In this document: positions 45,040-54,675 of the stretch, piece after piece
Layout: the number at the start of each line of letters is the position of its first letter
Position numbering within the stretch: the stretch's first letter is position 1
Assembly (NCBI GenBank): GCA_030549335.1
Contig: CM060198.1
Location: 45,845,353-45,909,352, forward strand
Length of the DNA stretch: 64,000 bases
From: Pontederia crassipes
Lineage: Eukaryota; Streptophyta; Magnoliopsida; Commelinales; Pontederiaceae
Direction: 5' to 3'
The notes under the pieces: model-generated
Database searches by the model: none
Told to the model about the DNA's origin: nothing
What the model saw: only the letters and a program-made list of their open reading frames with translations
Made by a program: the position numbers and the translations under genes

Positions 45040-46160
45040 TTATCTCCAACTCATTTGATGGGACAACAATTGCTAGAGCAAATAAACAAGCTTAGTGAAG
45101 TCTCATTCGGACTGAAGGCCGGTAGTTACAAGCAAATTGGGTTTGGAAGTGAACATAATTGGGAGAAAAGAAGTATTTTTGGGGAGTTGCCTTATTGGTC
45201 TTCAAACTTAGTACGTCATAACTTGGACGTCATGCATGTGGAGAATAACGTATTTGACAATATCTTCAACACTATTATGAATGTTAAAGGAAGAACAAAA
45301 GATAACATATAGGCTCGCGAAGACATGAAATTAATATGCAAAAGATGAGAGTTAGATATCATTCATCTTCAAAATGGTAAATGCAAAAAGCCAAAAGCTA
45401 CTTATGTCTTGAGCAATGATCAAAGAAAATTAGTTTTCGATTGGGTAAAGCAATTGAAATTTCCCGACGGATATGTATCAAACATATCTCGTTGTTTTAA
45501 CTTGGACAATGGTAGGATACATGGGATGAAGAGTAATGACTATCATATTTTTATGCAAAGGCTGCTTTCAATTGCATTTAAAGAACTTTTGCCAAAGGCC
45601 ATCTGAGAGGTTTTAATAGAATTGTCTATGTTCTTTAAAGTGCCTTGTGCATCCATCGTTCGAAAAGAAGACATCTCTCGGTTAGAGGCTTCTATTGTGA
45701 TTACCATGTGCAAGGCTGAGAAGATATTTCCACCTTCTTTCTTTGAAGTGATGGAACATTTGATTGTACATCTATCATATGAAACAAAAATTGTGGGTCC
45801 GATTCAGTATCGATGGATATATCCTTTCGAAAGGTGCATGTTATATTTGAAAAGAAAGGCGAAGTATAAGGCAAAAATTGAGGGCTCCATACGTGAAGCA
45901 TATTTAATTAAGGAGGTGTCAAACTTCACTCCCAAATATTTTGAGCCACACATACAATCACGACACACCCAAGTTCCAAGAAATGATGATGGTGGTGAAA
46001 GAAAAGTTGACATGAATATTCTATCCATCTTCAAATACCCATGTCGGCTTCTTTGTACATGACGCAAAGTTATCTTGAATGGCAGAGATCTCACCACCGT
46101 TGAGAATTATGTTCTTGCAAATTGTAATGAAGTGACGCCGTATCTTGAGTAAGACAATTT
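45040..46160 (+). pseudogene. CACTA TNP2-type transposase, partial and decayed
   Basis: The central and C-terminal TNP2 parts are recognisable: KRSIFGELPYWSSNLVRHNL and DVMHVENNVFDNI (45170-45275), a QRLLSIAFKELLP block (45560-45600), then the DUF4218-like section with HLIVHLSYET, GPIQYRWIYPFERCM and LKRKAKYKAKIEGSI (45750-45890) and a continuation LNGRDLTTVENYVLANCNEV (46076-46135). Stops at about 45312, 45347 and 45606 interrupt it, and the N-terminal third upstream of 45040 is missing. It cannot encode a working transposase. Confidence 0.82.
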
Positions 46161-48050
46161 GTTCTAATTTGTAATATAATTTAAAGTTAATTGTTGCTAT
46201 ATGATTTCATTAATTGAAAACTATGAATTCAGAAAATTTGAAGAATTACAACGAGAAATCAATCCGTTAGTTTCAAACGATGAGTTATTGAAACTACAGA
46301 CGACCATTTTGCCGATTGGTTGATATGTGAAGTAAGAAATCTTTCCACTTGTTCTTAATTATTATAAGTTCGTAACTTGTTATAAATTTTTTAGTTATTT
46401 TTCTTCTAGGTTATTAATGGCTCAGTCATAGAGAATAAAATACGAGATCTCGGTCATGGCCCGAAGAAACAAGTAGCTATTGCGGCGTCATAGTCAATGA
46501 ATATCGGTTCCATACAGAAGAATATAGCCGACAACGTTCAACTATTAATAACGGCATATGTGTTCTAATAAGCATGTACAGGGACAACGACTTTGATTAC
46601 TACGGTGTTATAGAAGACATCCTAGAATTGTCTTATTTGAAAAAAATCTAACAAAGTCGTGGTGCTAAAATGTCGTTGGTTCCATCCAGAGAAAGGAGTT
46701 CGGATCGATCAAAAATTTAAATTGGTAGATATTAACCCTCGGTCAGGACTTTCAGTCATACGATCCATTCGTATTGGCAGAACAAGCGCAACAAGTGTAC
46801 TACACTAAGTATCCATCGAAAAAAACAAAGGATGAATGATGGGCATCATGCAAGGTGAGGAGTAGACTATTCTTAGAAGAAACGATGATAGATGACAATG
46901 AAACATCATCCGTACACAACGATGTGCCCATGGATAATTACTATCCAGAAGATAGAGTGAATGAGACGATTGATATGGCCGATGGAGTTGAGAATTTTCA
47001 ATTGGTTGATGACGCTAAGCTAATGGAAGAGTTCAATTCAAATGACCTATTGGAAGTGAACTTTGATAATTTTATTGACGATGACTCGAACCAAGATTAT
47101 AGCGACGATGATGAAGATGATGAAAATGAATTATAATACGAAACAAGCGAATGAATCTCGTAGTTATTCTAATGACATAAGCTTTTTACTTCTTTTTTAA
47201 GTTATATATGGTTACCGATAATAAGAGAAGATTATTATTTTTTTTAGTCATGGTTACTAGGGGTCGATCATCTAGGTCATCTCGTCTTCCAAGCGTTCAC
47301 TCCATATGAGTATAATGTGAAAATACACAATGTTTAAGTTTTTTTAGGATGATTATAATGCGAAAATGAAAATGGCTGAAAAGTATGAAGATGATCCGAG
47401 TACTCAGCCACCAGGTAATATTTCTTGGTTGGTTTTGTCATATTTTTAATTTATGTGTTTTTTATATATAATTTATATATTATATGATTGCATAAATTTT
47501 TTATATGGTAGAGGACCCTACTATTTGGGAGGAGGTGGTTGGCACGACACGAGGGGATACTTGCATGGCCTCAGCACAACCGCTCAGATATCTAGGATGA
47601 TCGAAGGTTATGCAGGCAGTCCATTTGCTCCGTGCTCATCTGCTGCACCTGATATGACGCAGGTATCGCAGCAGTTATCGGTGCAGATATCACGACAGGT
47701 GTCGCAGTAGGTTCACAACAGGTGTTGCAGTAGTTGGCTCCGCTATTGCAAGCAATTCAGGGAGTGATCCCGACGCAGAATCCATCCCCGCGAGACCATG
47801 GACCAAGCACGTCTGGGTCGAACGTCCGAAATGATAACAATAACTCCCAAACCTTGGATAGAAACAAACCATGAATACAAACTATGCTTTTGTTACTTAT
47901 AGACTTAGATATACAAACTATGCTTTAGTTCAGTTTATTACTTTTCGTATTCTTATGTTAAATACTATGCCTGTGATACTTTTATATTGGCTGTGATGCT
48001 TTTATATTGCTTGTGATGAATATCAATGTATTTTTATATGCATTAGATAA
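46161..48050 (+). pseudogene. CACTA 3' coding remnants (TNP2 end and second ORF)
   Basis: Fragments after the TNP2 block include a region with RSRLFLEETMIDDNE and a strongly acidic run ending at 47136, as usual at the C-terminus of TNP2-type proteins. Farther on lies a TNPA-like second-gene scrap (47505-47880) with a DPTIWEEVVGTTRG block and Gln/Ser-rich sequence. Introns or decay separate the pieces, so exact limits are uncertain. Confidence 0.5.
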
Positions 48051-48503
48051 GTAGCGCCTCCATAGCGTCACATTAGCATTGCATACGTAATCGACGCTGT
48101 GTTAAATATATCGTTCTTAATGTCATATTCATGTCTCATTGATGATGCGGATACCATCATATTTGCGTCACTACAGCGCCGAAATAATGCTTACATTTGC
48201 GACTCGTGGGTGTCGAAATAGCGTCTCAGCCTTAGCGCCACCGGCGCGTCGAAGTAGCGACGCATTATCTGCACCCAGCCGAACACCACACATCTTAATA
48301 ACGTTGAGATAAAGTCAACACGTGGCGCTAGTAGCGTCTCATTTTTGTTGACTCTATTGCGATGCTAGTAGCCACTGATTTCCAGCGTCCCATAAATGCG
48401 ACGCTAGTTGGACGCCAATGAGACGCTCTTCATCACGGAGACGTAATAGCGCCTCCCTAGCGTCGCAAGTAGTGGGTCACTATTCTTCGATTTTCTTGTA
48501 GTG

Positions 48504-49450
48504 GTTGATGATATACTTATTGCTGCTAGAGACATGACAGACATTCAGAATTTGAAGAATTTCCTTAGCGCAGAATTCGATATGAAGGATCTTGGTGCAA
48601 CACAGAAGATTTCGGGGATGAAAATTCTAAGGGATCGCGCACAGGGTAAATTCTTCTTATCTCAGAAAAATTATATTCAGAAGATTTTATCCAGGTTTGG
48701 GATGTCTGGATTGAAGCCTTTTAATACTCCATCAGCTGTAAATGTTCATCTTTTTGTTTCCTTCACACCAAAATCAGAAGTAGAGAAGGAGTATATGTCT
48801 CGGATTTCATATGTTAGCAAAGTTGGAAATCTGATGTATGTATATGTCTCGGATTGCTCGTGCATACAGTGTTGTTAGTAGGTTCATAAGCGATCCAGAA
48901 AAAGGGCACTGGCAAGTAATGAAGCGAATTTTTCGATATCTGAGAGGAACATCTGATATTGGCCTCATCTATAGAAGTGATAAAGAGTGTTTAGTTACAG
49001 GGTACTCAGATTTAGACTACGCTGAAAATATTGATGGAAGACGATCTATAACAGGAGGCTATGTCTTCACTTTGGGCAGTTTAGTTATTAGTTGAAAGGC
49101 CACACTTTAGCCATCAATTACATTGTCCACCACAGAAGCTGAATATATGGCACTGATAGAAGCTGCCAAGGAAGGCATATGGTTAAAAGACTTAGTTGTA
49201 TATCTCGATTACATTAAGAGCAGGCTATAGTACACTGTGACTTTCTGAGTGCAATATGTTTAGCCAAAGATCAAGTGCATCATGAAAGAACCAAACACAT
49301 TGATGTCAAGTATCACTTCATCCGCACTGAGAAGAGGATTAAGGTGAAGAAGATTGACACTGAAGATAATTCAGCTGATATGTTCACCAAATTTGTTCCT
49401 CATGATAAGTTTCAGTATTGCTTAGACTTGCTTAACATCAATACTCGGTA
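48504..49450 (+). pseudogene. Copia RT (second half) and RNase H, decayed
   Basis: It resumes directly after the CACTA with VVDDILIAARDM and continues through DMKDLGATQKISGMKILRD, SQKNYIQKIL and the RNase H region (GHWQVMKRIFRYLRGTSDI; DLDYAENIDGRRSITGGYVF; STTEAEYMALIEAAKEGIWL). Frameshifts near 48840 and stops from 49096 onward break it. The RT continues the frame left open at 42432, so the two halves are one gene. Confidence 0.85.
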
Positions 49451-49533
49451 ATAGTCCCAAGATGGGGTTGCGGCGGCGTGGCATGGTATTAAAATTTTTG
49501 TGTTCTGAAGATGATTCAAGTCAAGGTGAAGAT

Positions 49534-49620
49534 TGGTTGATAATGTCTTAAATCTGAATCCAATTGTAACCTTATGTGGTCCCCTATTCAGGCGCTTCAG
49601 CAGATTTTCCTACGGAATTA
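49534..49620 (+). repeat. Truncated 3' LTR of the copia element
   Basis: tggttgataatgtcttaaat onward matches the first 85 bases or so of the 5' LTR, including one aggcgcttcag. It stops at ttttcctacggaa, where CCR-gene sequence begins. A purine-rich aaggtgaagat precedes it. Confidence 0.8.
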
Positions 49621-49719
49621 TGCACTCGCCCATGCTCTTGCCCTTGTGATGTTTATGCGCTGTCCCAAGTTCTTTGTGCCAATGCCAAAGTCATCTGCAC
49701 TCGTTGCGAACCTCAATGA
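49621..49719 (+). pseudogene. CCR-like gene tail, copy B (uninterrupted)
   Basis: The sequence from tgcactcgcccatgctcttg to the TGA at 49717 encodes the Cys-rich end CTRPCSCPCDVYALSQVLC and the final CTRCEPQ in an open frame. It shows the gene tail without the LARD-like insertion, with a few substitutions relative to copy A. It has no start or upstream part and is a fragment created by duplication. Confidence 0.85.
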
Positions 49720-50100
49720 GCTCAGCTCGAGTCCTATCCAATAATTTACTTTTTTTCCTTCAATTACAAAGGATTGCTCACTCGCTCTTTGGATGGAGAT
49801 GGATAGGTTGAAAAGTTTTACATGAGTATCTATAAACTATGTATACAAAGAAACAGTATTCAAGACCTTGTTTTGGTTCAAATATTAAGAGTAATCCATA
49901 CAGGTAATAAATATAGTTGTCATTAAAATTAACTACTAAATTTAAAATTTGTCAATTACATATAGGGATGCATGGAAAAATTTTCTTAAGAGTCAACCGG
50001 GCTCAATTTTAATAATAGTTTAATAATTTTAGTTTTTAGAATTATTGCATGTGACTTTTGTTGTTATGTAATGAAATATTTTGTCACATTATTTTTAACT
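49720..50100 (+). other. 3' flank of the CCR-like gene, copy B
   Basis: It is colinear with 38727-39087 and ends at the same agata target site. Its small differences from copy A are scattered single changes and short indels. Confidence 0.85.
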
Positions 50101-50105
50101 AGATA

Positions 50106-50504
50106 TATTGATAATGACGAAATTGAATTTAGTTGTAACTCTATGTGGTCTCCCTACGTAATCAGGCGTTTCAACAAATTTTCCCATAATCAAGCGCTTC
50201 AGCGAACATTTTTAGGAGTATTCTGTATGTGATTCAGAATTGATTTATTTCCTTATCACGAGATATATGTCCTATTTTAAGAATTAATTCAGATTCTCAG
50301 TTAGTCTGTAATTTCTATCATCTGTCAAAGGAAATGCCTATATAAACTCTTTAGGGTCCAGAGAGAGAATCATCCTTGTAATCATCATTATTCTATAACA
50401 AAGAGCTGCCACTTCCTGAGGACATAATCCAATTTAGGGTGAACCTCATAAATCTCTGTGTTCTTATGTGTTCGTGTGATCTCTCTCTCACTCTATTCGA
50501 AATA
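50106..50504 (+). mobile_element. Solo LTR of the Tork-like copia family, perfect 5-bp TSD
   Basis: It runs from tattgataatgacg to attcgaaata and is flanked by agata on both sides (50101-50105 and 50505-50509). It occupies the same target site as the full element's 5' LTR at 39093. It is about 399 bp. Confidence 0.9.
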
Positions 50505-50509
50505 AGATA

Positions 50510-51690
50510 TATATATGAATGATTCAATATAATCATTTATTATTATATTAGTTCTTATTATGTAAAAATTGTTGGGAATTTAGATCCCCCTGAAAAGCAA
50601 GCAGGAGGCTGGCTAGCATCCCTAATTAAGTATTAATTATTTTTTTGTGTACTATATATAAATAAATATTGTATTAATAAGTATAAAATATAATAATCAC
50701 CCTTGTTAGCACCAAATATTGTAGTGATTATTATTATGTTATTTGGATGCACTATAATTTTAAACAATAAAATGAATATATTGCATGTACCGTACTAAAT
50801 CGATCGACTTACTTTATATATTATTAATTCATAAAAAATGCATTTACATAGTAGAGAGAGGGGGGGGGGGGGGGGGAGAGAGAGAGAGAATAAAATTCCC
50901 CTATATAGAGCGGCATTGATGCATCCCTGTGGAGCAATTCTTGTATGCACAGATCAACTATGTTTATCAAATTCAATCACGACCGTCCACTGAAGTGCGA
51001 CGGCCCTGATTGATAGAAGAAAGTTGAGATTCAGTGTGGGGAGACTCGACTCCACGGTCGCTTGGAGGAAGATAATCAATCTGTTCGTGTGATGGCTTGG
51101 AGGAAGGTGATCGATATGGCTCCCTTGCCGCCACGATGACCCAGAGGAAGCATAACGGTGACTACCTGGAGGAAGAAGCTCAGCTGCCGGTGCACTTGCA
51201 TGGAGGAAATCGCTAGCTTGGAGGAAGGGTTCCTATCGCGACACTCGCTCGCTCTCGCGCCCTCTTGGAGGAGACAATGTCTTAGTTCTTGCTCTCCCAC
51301 CCAAACAGCTCAAGAACAAGGTTAAAAGAAAAAATCTTATCGGCCATTCAGTTTTTGCATGAAAATTTGAAAAAGTAAGAACATATTGTTCTTCCAGTTC
51401 TAATGACAAAATAACCCGCTCCTACGATCAGAATTACTGCCACATATCAGAAAGCATACTTGAACCTCTTCCAATGGATCGGAATTGTTCTGACGCTCGG
51501 TCAAATTTTTGGGAGATCAGGACTAAAGCGATTGGTATATCTCTCTTTTTGGAATAACTCTATTTTTATTATCACGTTTACGTTCAACCTTGATTTGCAA
51601 AATTAAGTAATAACTCATTGTTTCATTTTCTTTAGCTCTTTACTCATTGTTTCATTTTAGGATCTTGAATCCTTATATTTTGTTTTAATG
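50510..51690. other. AT-rich and low-complexity stretch
   Basis: No gene is recognised. It includes a G17 run followed by (AG)n at 50860-50890 and a GC-richer patch (51000-51300) with seven tggaggaag-like motifs. Confidence 0.5.
50860..50890. repeat. Poly-G17 and (AG)n tract
   Basis: Seventeen consecutive G's (50860-50876) are followed by agagagagagag. Such runs are error-prone in sequencing, so the exact length is uncertain. Confidence 0.85.
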
Positions 51691-52370
51691 TGTCAATGTT
51701 GGCTTCGGTTTTTGTGGCCTATATGCTATGTACAATGCATGTTTCATAGTTTTCATTTTATGTCGTATTGGCTCTTGTTAAATATGGATCAACCGTGGAA
51801 TCGGTTTGGGAAAGAACCTTGGCTGGCTTTTATGATTATGTTAGCGCCCACGCACCTAAGGCCCTTTGCCTCCAGAATTCACCACTGTAGATTCAGATGG
51901 CTCTTTTGAGCCTAATGGGTTGGGAGTATAGGATACTTATTACTCCCTCACGCTGGCTCTCTCATCTTTGCAGGATCAGATACCATGGTCCACTCGGTGC
52001 TCGAAATTGAAACCAACGCTATGCTCGCTGGGCTCCGCAAGTGCAAGGATCTGGGGATATCACATATCCAAATTTATTCTGACTCTGAATCTCTTGTACA
52101 CATCATCACTGCACACAGCCTTGCCCCTAGAGATTGAAAGGAATCATCTTTGATATCAAGAAAACCATCGCGGACCCCACTATTGTATCTTGTAGGGTCT
52201 GTAATGATAACAGGGCAGCAGATTACCTTGCAAAATTTGGTCGCACGAATCCATGCGACAATTTTTGGATGGGCAGACCACTCTCAGGTCTTGCTCAATT
52301 TTTGTACTCAAACTCCATGGAAGTAACGTAGTATCAATGAAATTTTCTTTTTTTAAAAAAAAGACGTCTT
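51690..52370 (+). pseudogene. LINE-type RNase H remnant with A-rich tail
   Basis: From about 51973 one frame reads AGSDTMVHSVLEIETNAML, then DLGISHIQIYSDSESLVHII, matching the core of the plant LINE/L1 RNase H domain (acidic E and D residues in the expected order). A later frame-shifted segment (52140-52330) has VCNDNRAADYLAKFGRTNP, the usual end of that domain. An A-rich run follows at 52353-52362. The reverse transcriptase is not visible; 51690-51910 may be a decayed upstream part. A host RNase H-like gene fragment is the alternative. Confidence 0.6.
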
Positions 52371-52468
52371 ACTATGAATAAGTATTCCAAGGGAGCAGTA
52401 AAACAACATTTCATGCAAGTTAGATCCCATGTAAATCTAACTCCTAGTCTGACATCACGAATCTAACT
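52371..52468. other. Short unassigned spacer
   Basis: Plain sequence before the CACTA-like terminus. Nothing recognised. Confidence 0.3.
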
Positions 52469-53468
52469 CACTACAAGAAAAAATACTTTTTTCGACGAAA
52501 AATTTCTAAAGGTCGGAAATCCTTCGTGATTTGCGATGGATTCTCCGACGGATTATTTTTCGTGAAAATTTTTCACGGTTCAAGCCATGGGAAACTTTTC
52601 CCATGACTAGAGCCATGGGAAATTTCGCACGGCGTTGACCGTGAGAATTTTCCATGGCTCGAGCCGTGAAAAACTTTTTTCATGGCTTCGATCGTGAGAA
52701 TTTCTCACGACTTCAACCTGGAAAATATTTCCCGCGATCTAAACTGTCGGAAAGTAAAAAATTTTGACAAACTATTCCGCATATTTTTTTATTTTCCCAG
52801 TTCTCCCTCTCTTTTTATTCACCTTCTCCCACTCTCCTCTCACCTCTCTCTCTTTCCCACTCTCCTCTGTCTCCCTCACCGGCACGGCCATCTCCCTCCT
52901 TCCTGGCGACCGGCGTGACCTTCGGCAACGACCAACCATCTCTATCGCAACGGCGCGCGGCCTCCCTCCTTTCCTCTCTCTCTCGAAAGTGATGCTCGCG
53001 ACCGGATCTCACCTCCGTGCGGTTGGATCAGCCGATCCGGTTGCGCGCAGCTAGATCCGGCAACGCGCAAGCCGGATCCGGCAGCGCTCAGGCCGATCCA
53101 GTCGCGTGCAGGACAAATTTGACAGCGCACAGGCTGATCCGGTCGTGCACAGGCGGAATCCGACAGCACGCAGGCCGGTCCGGCCGCGCACGATTGGATC
53201 CTCCTGCACAGATGAGATTCGGCCAGCTCAGGGCCAATTTCGATTGCGTGGGCCATTTTTGATCATGCGCGGCCAATTTTTTTATTTTAAAAATTACCTT
53301 GCGATTGTCGAAGCCATGTGAAATTTCTATGGCTCCGGCCGTGGAAAAATTTTCCCATGGCTTGACCCGAGTCGTGGGAACTTTTCCCACAGCCCAAGCG
53401 TGGGAAGCTCCCATGGCTGGATCCGTGGGTAAAGTTCCCATGGCCCGAGCTGTAGGAACGTTCCCACG
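52469..53468 (+). mobile_element. CACTA element, left end only (truncated)
   Basis: It starts CACTACAAGAAAAAATAC and has dense subterminal repeats (catgg..cgagccgtggg, ttttcccatgg, ttttcacgg) at 52550-52740 and again at 53310-53465. The right end is not seen; the gypsy LTR at 53469 sits in the subterminal region. No transposase remains. Confidence 0.65.
53010..53275. repeat. Degenerate tandem repeat, about 24-27 bp
   Basis: About nine imperfect units of the form gatccggcagcgcgcaggcc lie between the two subterminal blocks of the CACTA fragment. The GC-rich content keeps frames open on both strands. I treat those as non-coding. Confidence 0.7.
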
Positions 53469-54616
53469 TGTCACCCCCAACTTAGGCGGGACATCGGGGC
53501 GCGCGGGCGGGTCAGGCGGGCCATGGCCAGGCGCGCCCCGGATGCACGCGGGGCACGGAGGCTCCGAGGCGGCATGGAAAGTCCCTGCCCACTTTGGCAT
53601 AATGCATACTTTGGCATTATGCCCATTTAGGCAGCGGACGTTGAGCGACAAGCGCGGAGACGAGTCACACTCCTACTCCTACTTGGAGTCAAAGTCGCAC
53701 CAACCTTGGGACGAGGCGAAGAGGCATCGTGGGACGAAGACCCCTGACCAAAGTGGCATAATGCATGCCTTGGCATTATGTCCACTTTGATAGCGGACAA
53801 TGGACGCAGTGAGTGCGGACATGGCCAGGCACGGCCGGGCGCAACGCGGACGCGACAGGGGCGCAGCAGGGCATGGCGGCTACGATGGCTGGAGCCCTAC
53901 TGGGTTAGGCCCATCTTCTGAAGCCCAGGACGTCCCTTAGAGGGATGGCTACCTCAGGTGCATGCGACTCTCTCCAAAGAAGGAAAGGTGGTCAATGGAA
54001 AGTAAGGTGCATGGGCACTTACTTTCCATTGCAACCAAAGAAGGCTTCGCAAAGGAAACCTGGCCAGAAGGAAAGGAAAGGCTCCTCTCCTAATTAGGAG
54101 GGCTGAGAGATGGAAAGCTAGGGTGGCCGGCCCTAGCTTTCCAAAGGGCCGAGTTCTGCCCTCTTCCATATGGCCGATCAAAGGGCTATCGACGGAGGCG
54201 ATCATCCTAGGTGTTCAACTTGGCAAGTAGGCTAGGAATTATAGGAATGTAATTAGGACACCCAAAGGGGTTTTTGCAATCAGGGGTCATGTAGGTCTCT
54301 TTGATATAGGGAACTTTATATGTGGCAAGTAAACCTTGCATAGGCCCGACCCCTATATAAGGAGGTCTTGGCTGACTTGTGTCATCATCGATTGGCACAT
54401 TAATTGAGCAATCTCTTGTAATAAGAGTTCCGTGCTTTTCCCCTCAACCGAGTGCTTCTTTCTCTTGTGCATCTTTGGGAGGTTTCTGTTGTGCGTGCAG
54501 GTGTGCATCCGAGATCCGGGGCGTAATATCCGAGAGGCTGTTGTAGTCTTGGCGGAGCAAGGTTCCAGGCCGGCACATTCTTAGGCTTCATGGACAGTGG
54601 GGTTTAAGGCATGACA
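53469..54616 (+). repeat. 5' LTR of gypsy element 3
   Basis: It runs from TGTCACCCCCAACTTAGG to aaggcatgaca. It has a TATA box (ccctatataagg, 54350-54361) and a downstream aataag signal. The catgccttggcattatgc motif occurs twice in variant form (about 53598-53630 and 53757-53785). Confidence 0.8.
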
Positions 54617-54619
54617 ACA

Positions 54620-54632
54620 TGGTATTAGAGCG
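54620..54632 (+). other. Primer binding site of gypsy element 3
   Basis: TGGTATTAGAGCG lies three bases after the LTR and has one change from the iMet consensus. Confidence 0.8.
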
Positions 54633-54675
54633 AGTTCGCTGTGATAGAGAAGTATCGAAGCGAAGTTCCTGCACA

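Larger units (their letters stand above)
42433..48503 (+). mobile_element. CACTA (En/Spm-type) element, 6,071 bp, TSD GTT
   Basis: The terminal repeats CACTATAAGAAAATTGGCG (left) and CACTACAAGAAAATCGAAG (right, minus strand) share the CACTA signature. The 3-bp target duplication GTT lies at 42430-42432 and 48504-48506. Subterminal gacgct/agcgtc motifs are dense at 42455-42780, 43130-43315, 43825-43990 and 48050-48480; these are typical transposase-binding arrays. Inside are a decayed TNP2-type transposase, a GC-rich proline-coding repeat and AT microsatellites. The insertion point is the valine codon of the host copia YVDD motif. Confidence 0.93.
39093..49620 (+). mobile_element. Tork-like Ty1/copia element, carrying a CACTA insertion
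   Basis: The 5' LTR (39093-39496) is preceded by the target repeat agata (39088-39092). Next come a degenerate primer site, gag, protease, integrase and the first half of reverse transcriptase. The CACTA element (42433-48503) follows, then the second half of reverse transcriptase, RNase H and about 85 bases of a 3' LTR (49534-49620). There the LTR abruptly joins a second copy of the CCR-gene tail. Without the CACTA the element spans about 4.5 kb. Confidence 0.85.

Noticed and set aside
52815..53790. Arg/Gly-rich frames on both strands
   Set aside because: They come from the GC-rich tandem repeat and CACTA subterminal sequence, with no domain.
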